A stretch of DNA of 64,000 nucleotides from Pigmentiphaga humi (GCF_900606115.1 NZ_UWPJ01000024.1:62001-126000), one strand, 5' to 3'; positions 1 to 8,235 are shown, numbered from the stretch's first letter. Notes: generated by a model from the letters alone, not told the origin. Made by a program: numbers and translations.

Positions 1-992
1 CCCGCCAGGTCGACGTCCAGGTCGATAGCGATGGTGCCCGACGGGTGCTCGATGCTCACGACGCCTTGCGGCGGGGCGGCGGAGAGGCCGGACAGCCGCG
101 CGGCGATGGTGCCCGGCACGGCGCATGCCGAGGCCACGCACAGCGCGCCGGTCACGGCATGGGCGCGGTGGCAGGAATACGGCACGAAATAGCGCGACGA
201 GATGGTGCCGCCGTGTCGCGGTTCGGCCAGCAGGCCGATCTTGGGCACCACCGAGCCCGACACGTCGCCCAGCCCCATCAGTTCGCCCGCCTTGCGCCGG
301 ATCGCTTCCATGCGCGCGATCAATGCGGTGTCCGCATCCAGCTCCTCGGCGCTCTCGTGTCCGGTCTTGCCCAGTTGCGTGGCGGAGAACAGCACCATGG
401 GCATGGCGACGTCCACGCAGCTGACCTCGATGCCGTCGATGACGTCCAGCGGGCGCCCGGTCGGCAGCAGCTTGCCGGTGACCGATCCGATCGCGCTCTG
501 GAAGTTGAGCTTGACGGGCGCCGCCGTGCCCGGCACGCCGTCGATGGCGGCATCGCCTTCGTAAGTCACCTGCCCGTCCGGGGTCTGGACGATGGCTTCC
601 ACCTGGGCCGAGGTATTGACATTGAAAATGCGTACCACGGTCTCGCCGGCGCTCGGCGCCACCAGTCCGGCCTCGATCGCGAACGGGCCGACCGCGCCCA
701 GGATGTTGCCGCAGTTGGGCTTCGTATCGACCATCCGCTCCTTCACCAGCACCTGCGCAAACAGGTAATCGACGTCGATCCCGGGCCGCTTCGACGGGCT
801 GATGATCGCCACTTTGCTGGTGAAAGGCGTCGCACCGCCTATGCCATCCACCTGGTAGTCATGGGGCGAACCCATGGCTGCGAGCAGCACCTGGTCGCGC
901 GCGGCGGGATCCTCCGGCAGATCCGACGCCAGGAAAAAGGGACCGCGCGACGTGCCGCCGCGCATCATCACGCTGGGAATCTTGATTTGCAT
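1..992 (-). CDS. PrpF-family isomerase/tautomerase, 3' end beyond window
   Basis: About 330 residues are visible and the C-terminus lies left of the window. It starts at ATG 990-992 (MQIKIPSVMMRGGTSRG). The MRGGTSRG start and the PNCGN motif near residue 95, followed by a GPFA stretch, are typical of the PrpF/LigU/GalD family (2-methylaconitate cis-trans isomerase, 4-oxalomesaconate tautomerase). These enzymes move double bonds in tricarboxylic unsaturated acids and use the cysteine of the NCGN motif. It is the third gene of a minus-strand run that begins with a paralogue at 3187 and has a Bug receptor in the middle. The context suggests isomerisation of an oxo-tricarboxylate from ring cleavage or from a methylcitrate-like route. 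The exact substrate is not readable from sequence. Confidence 0.85.
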   Translation of the reverse strand, partial: MQIKIPSVMMRGGTSRGPFFLASDLPEDPAARDQVLLAAMGSPHDYQVDGIGGATPFTSKVAIISPSKRPGIDVDYLFAQVLVKERMVDTKPNCGNILGAVGPFAIEAGLVAPSAGETVVRIFNVNTSAQVEAIVQTPDGQVTYEGDAAIDGVPGTAAPVKLNFQSAIGSVTGKLLPTGRPLDVIDGIEVSCVDVAMPMVLFSATQLGKTGHESAEELDADTALIARMEAIRRKAGELMGLGDVSGSVVPKIGLLAEPRHGGTISSRYFVPYSCHRAHAVTGALCVASACAVPGTIAARLSGLSAAPPQGVVSIEHPSGTIAIDLDVDLA

Positions 993-1019
993 ACCTGCTC
1001 CTGTGGGAAAGCCTGCCTC

Positions 1020-2007
1020 TCATTCCGCGCGGATGCCGGCTTCGGCCACGACGCGTTTCCAGACGGCGAGTTCTTTCGCGATCTGCGAGGCCAGCTGTTC
1101 CGGCTTGCCCGGCGTAGGCTCTTCGCCATTGTTCTTGAGCTGCTCGATCAGTTCGGGCTGCGCCAGCGCGGCGTTCATTTCCTTGTTCAGGCGCTGCTGG
1201 ATCGCGGGGGGCAGGCCCTTGGGCGCCACCAGGCCGTACCAGATCACCACCTCGTAGCCGGGCAGGCCCGCCTCGTTCACCGTGGGGATGGAGGGCTCGG
1301 CCACCAGCCGCTTGGGCAGGGTCTGGGCCAGCACCTTGAGGCGGCCGTTCTTCATGTACGGAAACGCGGCGCCGGCCGTGCTGAAGAACACGTTGGTCTG
1401 GCCCGCCACGGTGTCCGTCAGCGCGGGCGCGGTGCCGCGGTACGGCACGTGCGTCATCTCGATGCCCGCGTCCTTCAGGAAGAGCTCGGTGGCCAGATGC
1501 GAGATGCCGCCCTGGCCCGACGAGGCATAGGTCATGTCGCCCTTGCGCGACTTGGCCAGCGCGATCAGTTCGCTCAGGTTCTTCACCGGCAGCGAAGCGG
1601 GAACCGCGATCAGCAGCGGCCCTTGCGCGATCATGCCGATGGGCGTGATGTCCTTGATCGGATCGAACTTGATCGTATAGAGGCTGGGGTTGACCGCATA
1701 GCTGTTGGAGATCAGCGTCAGCGTGTAGCCGTCGGGCTCGGCGTTCACGCCCGCGTCCACTCCCAGACGGCCGCCCGCGCCGGCGCGGTTCTCGATCACG
1801 ACGGGCTGGCCCAGCGCCTCGCCGATGCGGCGGCCGATGGTGCGCGCGATGGCGTCGTTGCCGCCGCCGGGGGCGAAAGGAACGATCAGCTTGATCGGTT
1901 TTTCCGGATACGCCGCCGCGGCGGGAGCGGCCAGGGCGGCTCCCAGCAGCGCTGGCGGCCAGCGTGGGCAGAAGGGGCGGAACAAAGCGGGCAGAACGGG
2001 AAAACAT
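1020..2007 (-). CDS. Bug/TctC-family periplasmic solute receptor, apparent frameshift in signal peptide
   Basis: The mature part is an intact tripartite-tricarboxylate receptor of about 300 residues. It has the family landmarks IVPFAPGG, VIENRAGAGG and EPDGYT and ends GIRAE-stop. The well-spaced AAGGAG lies before ATG 2007, and that frame gives a plausible signal start (MFSRSARFVPPLLPTLAA). It then runs out of frame, while the hydrophobic end of the signal (ALLGAALAAPAAAA) and the whole mature protein are in the frame one base later. Intact translation needs one base skipped (or two restored) near 1950-1985, or initiation at TTG 1985, which has no evident ribosome site. It may be a sequencing error, a fresh mutation or a wrongly inferred start. 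It sits between two PrpF-family genes and probably binds their substrate in the periplasm. Confidence 0.8.
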
Positions 2008-2044
2008 AAGGTCTCCTTGAAAAATAATGATTCTGGGCGGCGTG

Positions 2045-3187
2045 TCAGCGGCGCGGCACGTAGACCTCGCCGCGCATCAGCCGCCTGGCGGTGCGGATCA
2101 CGCTGGTGCGCGCCACGTGCGGAGGCTCGCCGGCATCCACTTGCGCGCCTATGGGTATGAGGCCGGACGGATGGCCGATGCGCACGTCGCGCTCGGCATT
2201 GCCCGCACGCGCCAGTTCGAAGGCCAGCGTGCCCGGCAGCTTCACGCTGGCGGCCAGGCACATCGCTCCGGTCAACGGCGTGGCGCGGTGGAACTGGCCG
2301 GCCGACACCATGCGCGCCAGGATGTCCACCTGGTCCTCGTACAGCACCGAGCCGTCGGGCAGGACCGACTCGGCCGGGGCCGCCAGCAGGCCGACCAGCG
2401 GCAGGTTGCGCAGCCGGGTGCGGGCCTCTTCCTCGGTGGCCAGGCCCATCGCCACGGCCGCGGCGATGCGCAGCTCCTCGCATTGCTCCGCCAGGCCCGG
2501 ACGCGCCTCCAGCTGCGCCACCGACTCGGTGCCGGCCAGGCCGAAATCCGCGGCGCGCGCGAACACGACCGGATTGGATACGTCCACGCACGACATCTCG
2601 ACGGTTCCCAGGCCGGGAATCGCCACGCGGTCCTTGGGCGCGCCGGTGGGGAACATCCTGCCGGTCGCGGCGCCGCCCGGATCGACGAAGGACAGCCGTA
2701 TCGGCGCGCCGTAGCCGGCCACGCCCTGCAGCGCGAAATCGCCGTCGACCGCCGCCATGCCCTCGCACAGCGCGAAATCCGCGACCAGGATCTTGCCGGT
2801 ATTGGTGTTGTGGATGCGGATGCCGGCGCGTTCGCCCGATACCGCCACCATTCCCTCATCGACCGCGAACGGGCCGATGGCGGACGAAATATTGCCGCAA
2901 TTGCCCTTGTACTGGACCAGCGGCGCATCGATGGCCACCTGTCCGAAGGTGTAGTCCACGTCCGCATCCGGGCGCGACGGCGGGCCGACGATCGCGATCT
3001 TGGAAAGCGAGGAAATCCCGCCTCCCAGGCCATCCAGTTGGCGGCGGCCGATATCGGGACTGCCCAGCGCGGCCAGGAACACGCGGTCGCGCTCCGCGGG
3101 CGTGGGCGGCAGCGCGTCGGATTTGAAAATGATGGCGCGGCTGGTGCCGCCGCGCATATATACGGCTCGATAAGTGTCTTGGGGCAT
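2045..3187 (-). CDS. PrpF-family isomerase (methylaconitate isomerase / oxalomesaconate tautomerase type)
   Basis: The 380-residue protein starts MPQDTYRAVYMRGGTSRA, with the MRGGTSR motif near residue 12 and GNCGN near residue 97, as in PrpF, LigU and GalD. Its length matches the family. AGGAG precedes ATG 3187 by about eight bases, and a good sigma-54 -24/-12 promoter lies directly upstream (3214-3230), so it heads the operon with the Bug gene and the second PrpF-like gene. A PrpR-like activator is divergent. PrpR proteins classically control propionate/2-methylcitrate genes, but no prpB, prpC or acnD is visible here, so the substrate is probably a related tricarboxylate. Which of the known PrpF-family activities it has is undecided. 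Confidence 0.88.
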   Translation of the reverse strand: MPQDTYRAVYMRGGTSRAIIFKSDALPPTPAERDRVFLAALGSPDIGRRQLDGLGGGISSLSKIAIVGPPSRPDADVDYTFGQVAIDAPLVQYKGNCGNISSAIGPFAVDEGMVAVSGERAGIRIHNTNTGKILVADFALCEGMAAVDGDFALQGVAGYGAPIRLSFVDPGGAATGRMFPTGAPKDRVAIPGLGTVEMSCVDVSNPVVFARAADFGLAGTESVAQLEARPGLAEQCEELRIAAAVAMGLATEEEARTRLRNLPLVGLLAAPAESVLPDGSVLYEDQVDILARMVSAGQFHRATPLTGAMCLAASVKLPGTLAFELARAGNAERDVRIGHPSGLIPIGAQVDAGEPPHVARTSVIRTARRLMRGEVYVPRR

Positions 3188-3213
3188 CGCATCAATCTCC
3201 TGCCCGCATACAC

Positions 3214-3230
3214 AGCAATCGCCATGCCAA
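3214..3230 (-). promoter_or_regulatory. sigma-54 (-24/-12) promoter for the PrpF-Bug-PrpF operon
   Basis: Read on the minus strand the bases are TTGGCATGGCGATTGCT, an excellent fit to the consensus TTGGCAYRN4TTGCW with GG and GC exactly ten bases apart. Transcription would start near 3203, about 16 bases before ATG 3187, with the ribosome site inside the leader. The neighbouring divergent gene encodes a sigma-54 activator with an intact GAFTGA loop, which supports the call. Confidence 0.8.
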
Positions 3231-3290
3231 CTTGGCCGATGCGTGCCAAGCCCCTGATTCAGCGGGATTTTTTCGATTCCATGCTAGGAT

Positions 3291-3329
3291 TGTTCCACGT
3301 TTCATGTTCCATAATCGAAAAGGTGAAAC
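3291..3329. promoter_or_regulatory. Candidate activator-binding repeats upstream of the sigma-54 promoter
   Basis: Two direct copies of TGTTCCA lie at 3291-3297 and 3305-3311, 14 bases apart. An inverted pair GTTTCA (3299-3304) and TGAAAC (3324-3329) overlaps them. They are 60 to 115 bases upstream of the sigma-54 -24/-12 element and directly before the regulator's own start. That is a usual place for an enhancer that also allows autoregulation. Binding by the PrpR-like protein is an inference. Confidence 0.45.
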
Positions 3330-3330
3330 A

Positions 3331-5253
3331 ATGTACGCCCACTCGGCCGATCACAGGCCGCTGATCTGGGCGGTCAGCGCCCATCGCCTGACCGAAGTCT
3401 TCCGCGCGGTCGGGCCCGAGGTGGCGCAGCGCGCCCACGTCGAGGTCATCAAGCAGGAATACGAAGAGGCCCTGGCCGAGATCGCGCGCCGCAGCGAACG
3501 GCGCGCCTGCGACGTCATCGTCGCCACCGGCGCCCACGGCGCCTACCTGCGGCAGAACCTGTCGCTGCCCGTGGCGCTGGTCAAGGTCGGCGGCTTCGAC
3601 CTGATCTCCGCCATCTGCAAGGCCAGGCAGCTTTCCGGCCGGGTCGCGATGGTCTTGCACCGCGCCATCCCGCCGGTGCTGCGGCAGTTCGCCGCGCTGT
3701 TCTCGCTGCCGCTGGAACTGCGCGCCTACCAGACCGCCGAGGACGCGCGCCACTGCGTGCACGAACTCGCGCGCGCCGGCATGGACGTGATCGTCGGCCC
3801 CGGCCTGGTCGCCGACCTGGCCGACGAAGTTGGCCTCACCGGGGTGCTCATCTACTCCCACGACTCCGTGCGCACCGCCTTCGACGACGCCATCGACATC
3901 GCCGCTGCCCAGCGCCACGAGAAATCCCGCAGGACGCAGCTCGACGCGGTCCTGCAGCACCTGAACGACGGCGTGGTCGCGGTGGACATGCAAGGGCGCG
4001 TCACCACCGCCAACCCGGCCGCGGAAAAGCTCACCGGCCGCGCCCTGCGCGACGGCCTGGGCCTGCCGCTGCGCGACCTCGTCCCCGAGCTCGCGCCCGG
4101 CGACACGATCGCGCGCGGCACCAGCGAGCGCGGCACGGTGCAGGAGATCGGCGGCAAATCGCTGGTCGTGGACCGCGCGGCGCTGGTGGACGGCGACGTC
4201 CAGACCGGCGCCATCTTCACCCTGCACGGCTCCAATCAGCTGGAACTGGCCGTCGGCAAGCTGCGGGCGCACTCGCACCGGCGCTCGCGCACCGCCAAGT
4301 ACCGCCTGGACGACATCGTCGCCGCGTCCTCCTCCATGCGCAGCGTCATCGCGCAATGCCGCGTGTTCGCCGAACACAGCGACGCCGCGGTGCTGATACA
4401 CGGCGAAAGCGGCACCGGCAAGGAATTGCTGGCGCAAGGCATACACAATGCGAGCCGGCGCCGGCGGCACCCCTTCATCGCCATCAACTGCGGCGCCTTC
4501 AGCGAATCGCTGCTGGAAAGCGAATTGTTCGGCTACGACGAAGGCGCCTTCACCGGCGCGCGGCGCCACGGCAAGGCCGGACTGTTCGAATCCGCCCACG
4601 AAGGCACGCTGTTCCTCGATGAAATCGGCGAAATGCCGCTGCCGCTGCAAACGCGCCTGCTGCGCGCCCTGCAGGAAAAAGAAATCACGCGGGTCGGCAG
4701 CGTCGACACGCTGCCGGTAGACGTGCGCATCGTCGCCGCCACCCACCGCGACCTGGCCGCCATGGTCCGCGAAGGCACGCTGCGCGAAGACCTCTACTAT
4801 CGCCTCAACATCCTGAGCGTGGACGTCCCGCCGCTGCGCGAACGCCCGCAGGACGCCGAAGCCCTGGCGCTGCGCCTGCTGCCGGCCGCGCTGCGCCGCG
4901 CGGGGCTGGACGACGATGCGGTCGCCGCGATGCTCGACACCGCCCTTCCGCTGTTCAGGCGCTGCGCCTGGCCGGGCAATGTGCGCGAACTGGAAAACGC
5001 CGTCGAACGCCTGACCATGGCCTGCCTGGCCGAAGGCCGGCGCGTCCCGGCCAGGCAGATCCAGGCCCTGCTGCCCGCCGCCCCGCGCCTCGTCCGCGGC
5101 GCGCCCTCGCGCAGCCTGCCCGACCAGCGCAACCGCGACGAACTCGCGCACATCCGGCGCGTGCTCCAGGAATGCGGCGGCAACCACCAGGAAGCCGCCC
5201 GCCGTCTGGGCATAGGCCGCACGACGCTATGGCGCAAATTAAAAGCGGCGTAG
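3331..5253 (+). CDS. PrpR-like sigma-54-dependent transcriptional activator
   Basis: The 640-residue protein begins at ATG 3331 behind AGGTGA. An N-terminal PrpR_N sensor domain spans roughly residues 10-190, followed by a PAS-like segment (about 205-300) and an AAA+ sigma-54 interaction domain. The AAA+ domain has Walker A GESGTGKE (358-365), the sigma-54-contacting GAFTGA loop (405-410) and Walker B LFLDEIGE. A Fis-type helix-turn-helix ends the protein (about 618-640). PrpR proteins sense 2-methylcitrate or related tricarboxylates through PrpR_N and activate divergent operons. Here the divergent operon carries two PrpF-family enzymes and a tricarboxylate-type receptor, which fits a tricarboxylate-like ligand. 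All parts needed for activation appear intact. Confidence 0.92.
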   Translation: MYAHSADHRPLIWAVSAHRLTEVFRAVGPEVAQRAHVEVIKQEYEEALAEIARRSERRACDVIVATGAHGAYLRQNLSLPVALVKVGGFDLISAICKARQLSGRVAMVLHRAIPPVLRQFAALFSLPLELRAYQTAEDARHCVHELARAGMDVIVGPGLVADLADEVGLTGVLIYSHDSVRTAFDDAIDIAAAQRHEKSRRTQLDAVLQHLNDGVVAVDMQGRVTTANPAAEKLTGRALRDGLGLPLRDLVPELAPGDTIARGTSERGTVQEIGGKSLVVDRAALVDGDVQTGAIFTLHGSNQLELAVGKLRAHSHRRSRTAKYRLDDIVAASSSMRSVIAQCRVFAEHSDAAVLIHGESGTGKELLAQGIHNASRRRRHPFIAINCGAFSESLLESELFGYDEGAFTGARRHGKAGLFESAHEGTLFLDEIGEMPLPLQTRLLRALQEKEITRVGSVDTLPVDVRIVAATHRDLAAMVREGTLREDLYYRLNILSVDVPPLRERPQDAEALALRLLPAALRRAGLDDDAVAAMLDTALPLFRRCAWPGNVRELENAVERLTMACLAEGRRVPARQIQALLPAAPRLVRGAPSRSLPDQRNRDELAHIRRVLQECGGNHQEAARRLGIGRTTLWRKLKAA

Positions 5254-5269
5254 CCGATGGCCACGCCGC
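5245..5269. terminator. GC-rich hairpin between convergent genes
   Basis: The stem GCGGCGTAGCC pairs with GGCCACGCCGC through 11 positions with one mismatch around a three-base loop. It overlaps the stop codon of the sigma-54 activator and lies before the end of the convergent small gene. There is no T-run, so termination is inferred from position and stem stability. Confidence 0.4.
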
Positions 5270-5292
5270 CTTCTATGCCCCTCCCAGAGACT

Positions 5293-5664
5293 TTACTTGC
5301 CGAAACGCGCCTTGGCGTCGGTCTCGCACTTGTCCTGGGCATCGCCCTTCAAGGCGTCGCACTTCTCCTTGGCCACCTTGTAGTCCGCATCGCGCTTGTC
5401 CTTCTGCGCATCGCGCTGCGCTTCGGCGGTCTTCTTTTCCGCCTTGCTATCGGCCCTCGCCGCCGTACGGTCGGCTTCGGCCTGCTTCATGCAGACATCC
5501 TTCTGGTTGCCGCTCAAGGTATCGCAGCGCTGCTTGGCCGCTTCATAGCGCTCCTTGACCTGGTCCGAGGACATCGCCTGTCCGCTCTGGGCGTGTACCG
5601 GCTGTATGGCGGCACCGAGGCAAAAAACGATACCACCCAGGGCTTGCGCGACGTTCTTCATCAT
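5293..5664 (-). CDS. Small periplasmic protein with two Cys-pair repeats, function unknown
   Basis: The 123-residue protein starts at the first of two ATGs (5664), behind AAGGAG. A signal peptide (about residues 1-25, ending PVHAQ) is followed by a highly charged, probably helical Lys/Asp/Ala-rich chain. Two copies of a 20-residue unit occur at about 39-58 and 94-113. Each has the pattern C-D-x-L-x-G-x3-D-x-C (cysteines 47, 58, 102 and 113, both pairs spaced C-x10-C), which suggests disulfide-closed loops after export. I do not recognise a named family. Similar short, charged exported proteins exist in Bordetella-like genomes, but this recollection was not checked. It is a single gene converging on the sigma-54 regulator. 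Confidence 0.7.
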   Translation of the reverse strand: MMKNVAQALGGIVFCLGAAIQPVHAQSGQAMSSDQVKERYEAAKQRCDTLSGNQKDVCMKQAEADRTAARADSKAEKKTAEAQRDAQKDKRDADYKVAKEKCDALKGDAQDKCETDAKARFGK

Positions 5665-5892
5665 GTCGATCTCCTTGTCGAAGTGAAAGTCCTTCTGGAC
5701 GGGTTTCACTCAGCATGGAGCGTGCCCGGGCTCGGCAGGGGCCCGGTTCAGCCAGCATCGATGCGGGGAACGGGGCAATCGGGAAGCGGCCCGACCCTTG
5801 CCGCGGGCGCCTTGCAATAAATTCCCCAATCCGGCAGGCAGAGTAAAAAATGCAGCGCCCCCCCTGCCGGCGGCAGGCATCTATCGGCAGAC

Positions 5893-7107
5893 TCAGTTCA
5901 ACGGACCCAAAAAAACTTCGCCCTGATAGACGTCGCTCGATGCCGGCACGACCTCGGGCCAGCGAGCGGGTTCAGGCGCGGCACCACCGCGCGGCCGTGG
6001 CCGGCCGTCCCAGCCGATCTGGTCCATCCGGTAATACAGCTGGATCAGATGACCGTCGGGATCGACCGCAAAAGCCTGATAGTCGATCCCGGGGAATAGC
6101 TCGCCCGGCAAGGATCGTATGGCGACTCCTTCGGCAGCCAGGAATTCCAATGACCGCTTGAGCTGCGCATAGCTGCCGAGCTGCAATCCGAACGACATCA
6201 GAGAAGAGCCGTCCGCCAGGCCGAGCTCGGCGCGCAAGCCTGCGGGGTACAACGCGATCGAGTGATGTTCGGTGTTCGCGCGCAAAAACACGCAGCGATG
6301 CCCGGCGTAGACCACTTCTTCAGTGACCTGCAGCCCCAGCGTGTCGCGGTAGAAAGCCACTGCCTGGGCCAGGTCCTTCACGAAAAGCCGGACGGGCCCG
6401 ATGCGGACGACTTTGAACGGCCGGGCCAGCAACACGCCGTCCACATCGTGTATCTCAGGCCCGCACTCTTCAGCCCGGACTCCGGCGTCGAGCGGCATGC
6501 CGGCGGCCAACGCTTCGTTGATTTCCGCATATTCCGAACGATGCGGCAGGGATGGAGGACGATCATGGCGCAATTGGTGCACCTGCACGGGCTTGGAACG
6601 CCCGCTCCAGCCGACCTGCTCGATTCCGTAGAACAGCTCGTTCACGTGCCCATCCGGGTCGGGAGGATAGAAATGCCAATTCGACCCCGGCACATCCCGT
6701 CCTGCCCGCAGCACCTTGCGGCCGGTTGCCTTGAACCAGTCGAACCCCTGCACGACCTCCCGGAGGCTGCCCACTTGCCAGGTAATCTGGTTCGTGGGGT
6801 TGTCGGGACAACTTCTGTAGTGCGGGTTGAGCACGTCGACGACACGGCGCGGGAACAACACGAAGGAATGGTGCTCGGTGCCGTGCCGCAAAAAGTAGCC
6901 ATTTCCCGGCCCGTACCGGTCTCGCGTTTCCTGCGGCAGGCGCGCGCCGAAATCGATCTGGTCGGATATGCGGAAACCGAGCAGCCGGCAATAGAAGTCG
7001 ACCGCCGCGGCCGGATCAAGGACGTTGATGCCGAAGTGGCCCAACCTGCGAATCCTGAACGGACGCGGAAACTGCACGCCGCCCACGTCGAAAAGATCTG
7101 CCTGCAT
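5893..7107 (-). CDS. Two-domain VOC-fold protein (extradiol dioxygenase-like) with degenerate second half
   Basis: The 404 residues form two homologous VOC halves. Both contain EHHS and end DPDGH...(L/I)..(G)W.GR. In half one, His24 (RLGHFG), the EHHS pair (79-80) and Glu157 (NELFY) match three landmark positions of type I extradiol enzymes, but the usual second metal His seems replaced by Gln107 (TNQIT). In half two the counterparts are Pro238, Ser305 and Gln356, so it probably binds no metal. The protein may be a dioxygenase or another VOC enzyme with one working site. It lies 26 bases downstream of the GntR regulator on the same strand and divergent from the Bug-led module, so it probably belongs to that pathway. 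Confidence 0.8.
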   Translation of the reverse strand: MQADLFDVGGVQFPRPFRIRRLGHFGINVLDPAAAVDFYCRLLGFRISDQIDFGARLPQETRDRYGPGNGYFLRHGTEHHSFVLFPRRVVDVLNPHYRSCPDNPTNQITWQVGSLREVVQGFDWFKATGRKVLRAGRDVPGSNWHFYPPDPDGHVNELFYGIEQVGWSGRSKPVQVHQLRHDRPPSLPHRSEYAEINEALAAGMPLDAGVRAEECGPEIHDVDGVLLARPFKVVRIGPVRLFVKDLAQAVAFYRDTLGLQVTEEVVYAGHRCVFLRANTEHHSIALYPAGLRAELGLADGSSLMSFGLQLGSYAQLKRSLEFLAAEGVAIRSLPGELFPGIDYQAFAVDPDGHLIQLYYRMDQIGWDGRPRPRGGAAPEPARWPEVVPASSDVYQGEVFLGPLN

Positions 7108-7133
7108 TCAACGATCCTCCTGGCCCGGGCACG

Positions 7134-7910
7134 TCATTGCCCCATGTCCTGCGGCGCCAATTGCGCTCCGAACATTCCGCGCCCACGCCGCGGAGCGGGG
7201 TTGCGCGCATCCAGCTTCTTGGCGACACCATCGCCGGTGCGCATCAAGTGTCCGATCAGCATATGGCGCGCACGATCGACATCCCGCGCCAGCGCCGCCT
7301 CCATCATTGCCGCGTGCTCGCCGGGCACATCGCGGGCCCCGGTCTCGACCCGCGCCGCAAAACGCCTGTAGCGTTCGCTCTGATCGAACAAGTTCTCGCA
7401 CATGGCGATGACGCGGGGATACGAGCACGCCGACAGCAAAGCCATGTGAAACGCCTTGTGCAAGACCGTCCAATCCTCGTCGCGCCCGCCTTGGCCTTCG
7501 GCGATGCGCCGCTCCTGCTGCTCCAGGCGATGATGCGCCGCCACGATGGACGACTCCCACACGGCATCCCCGCGGGCGATCGAATCCGTCAGGGCGTCCG
7601 CCTCCAGCACGGCCCTCAAATGCGTGATGTCGCGCAGGTCGGCCACATTCAGCGGAGCGGTGCGAAAGCCGCGGTTTTCTACCGACACGACCAGGCCTTC
7701 CGCGGTCAGTCGAGTAAGGGCCTCGCGCAGCGGCGTGCTGGACAGCGAAAAATCCTTCTGCAGCACTTCGATCTTGAGCCTTTCTCCAGGCGGCAGCTGT
7801 CCCAGCAGGATGCGCCTGCGCAGCGCCACATAGGCCATTTCCGACTGAGGCCTTTCCTTCTGCTCTTCGGCAGAAGGCGCGCTTGCATAGGTAATGGGTC
7901 GAGAAGTCAT
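7134..7910 (-). CDS. GntR-family regulator with FCD ligand domain
   Basis: The protein has about 258 residues. The N-terminal winged helix-turn-helix (about residues 25-90) includes LPPGERL and TPLREALTRL, hallmarks of the FadR/FCD branch. An all-helical FCD domain with metal/ligand histidines follows (HKAFHMALL, GEHAAMM). I chose ATG 7910 because an upstream TTG (7919) is too close to the AAGGA ribosome site. The intergenic region contains repeated TTTTATGCA operator-like sites (8005-8188), so it probably represses or controls both its own gene and the divergent Bug-CocE-FAH operon. The inducer is likely an acid intermediate of that pathway. Confidence 0.9.
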   Translation of the reverse strand: MTSRPITYASAPSAEEQKERPQSEMAYVALRRRILLGQLPPGERLKIEVLQKDFSLSSTPLREALTRLTAEGLVVSVENRGFRTAPLNVADLRDITHLRAVLEADALTDSIARGDAVWESSIVAAHHRLEQQERRIAEGQGGRDEDWTVLHKAFHMALLSACSYPRVIAMCENLFDQSERYRRFAARVETGARDVPGEHAAMMEAALARDVDRARHMLIGHLMRTGDGVAKKLDARNPAPRRGRGMFGAQLAPQDMGQ

Positions 7911-8235
7911 CGCCGCCAAAGTCCTTCGAAGTGAGATGTCTTATGCCAGGTAAGACACTTGCCGCACCCGCTCAGCCGGTACAAGCCGAGAAGCACGCCA
8001 CTCATTATGCATAAAAAACGGCATTTTATGCACGATCTGAGGGTTCTTGCACCGATCACTCGCAAAGAAAACAGATTCGAGCCAATGGGCCGACCCGGCG
8101 TTTTACTCGAAAGGCCTTCTCTCACTAAGCGGGAGAAATCCCCATGGTCCTCATTATTTTATGCACAAAGTAATATTTTTATGCATAATTGAAGCACAGC
8201 GAGTGCAGCCATAAGCACCGAAAAGAGGAGACAAC
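7911..8235. promoter_or_regulatory. Divergent promoter region with four TTTTATGCA half-sites
   Basis: This 325-base AT-richer stretch separates the GntR gene from the Bug operon. A perfect inverted repeat TGCATAAAA-N7-TTTTATGCA lies at 8008-8032. Two direct copies of TTTTATGCA lie at 8157-8165 and 8177-8185, exactly 20 bases apart. TTATGCATAA, a perfect 10-base palindrome, occurs at 8005-8014 and 8179-8188. The second cluster ends about 50 bases before ATG 8236, where it could block RNA polymerase. The arrangement suggests binding at two separated sites with possible looping by the adjacent GntR protein. Confidence 0.7.

Noticed and set aside
45-2009. A 654-codon plus-strand open frame at the left edge
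   Set aside because: It is antisense to a PrpF-family gene and a Bug gene and shows no recognisable protein features.
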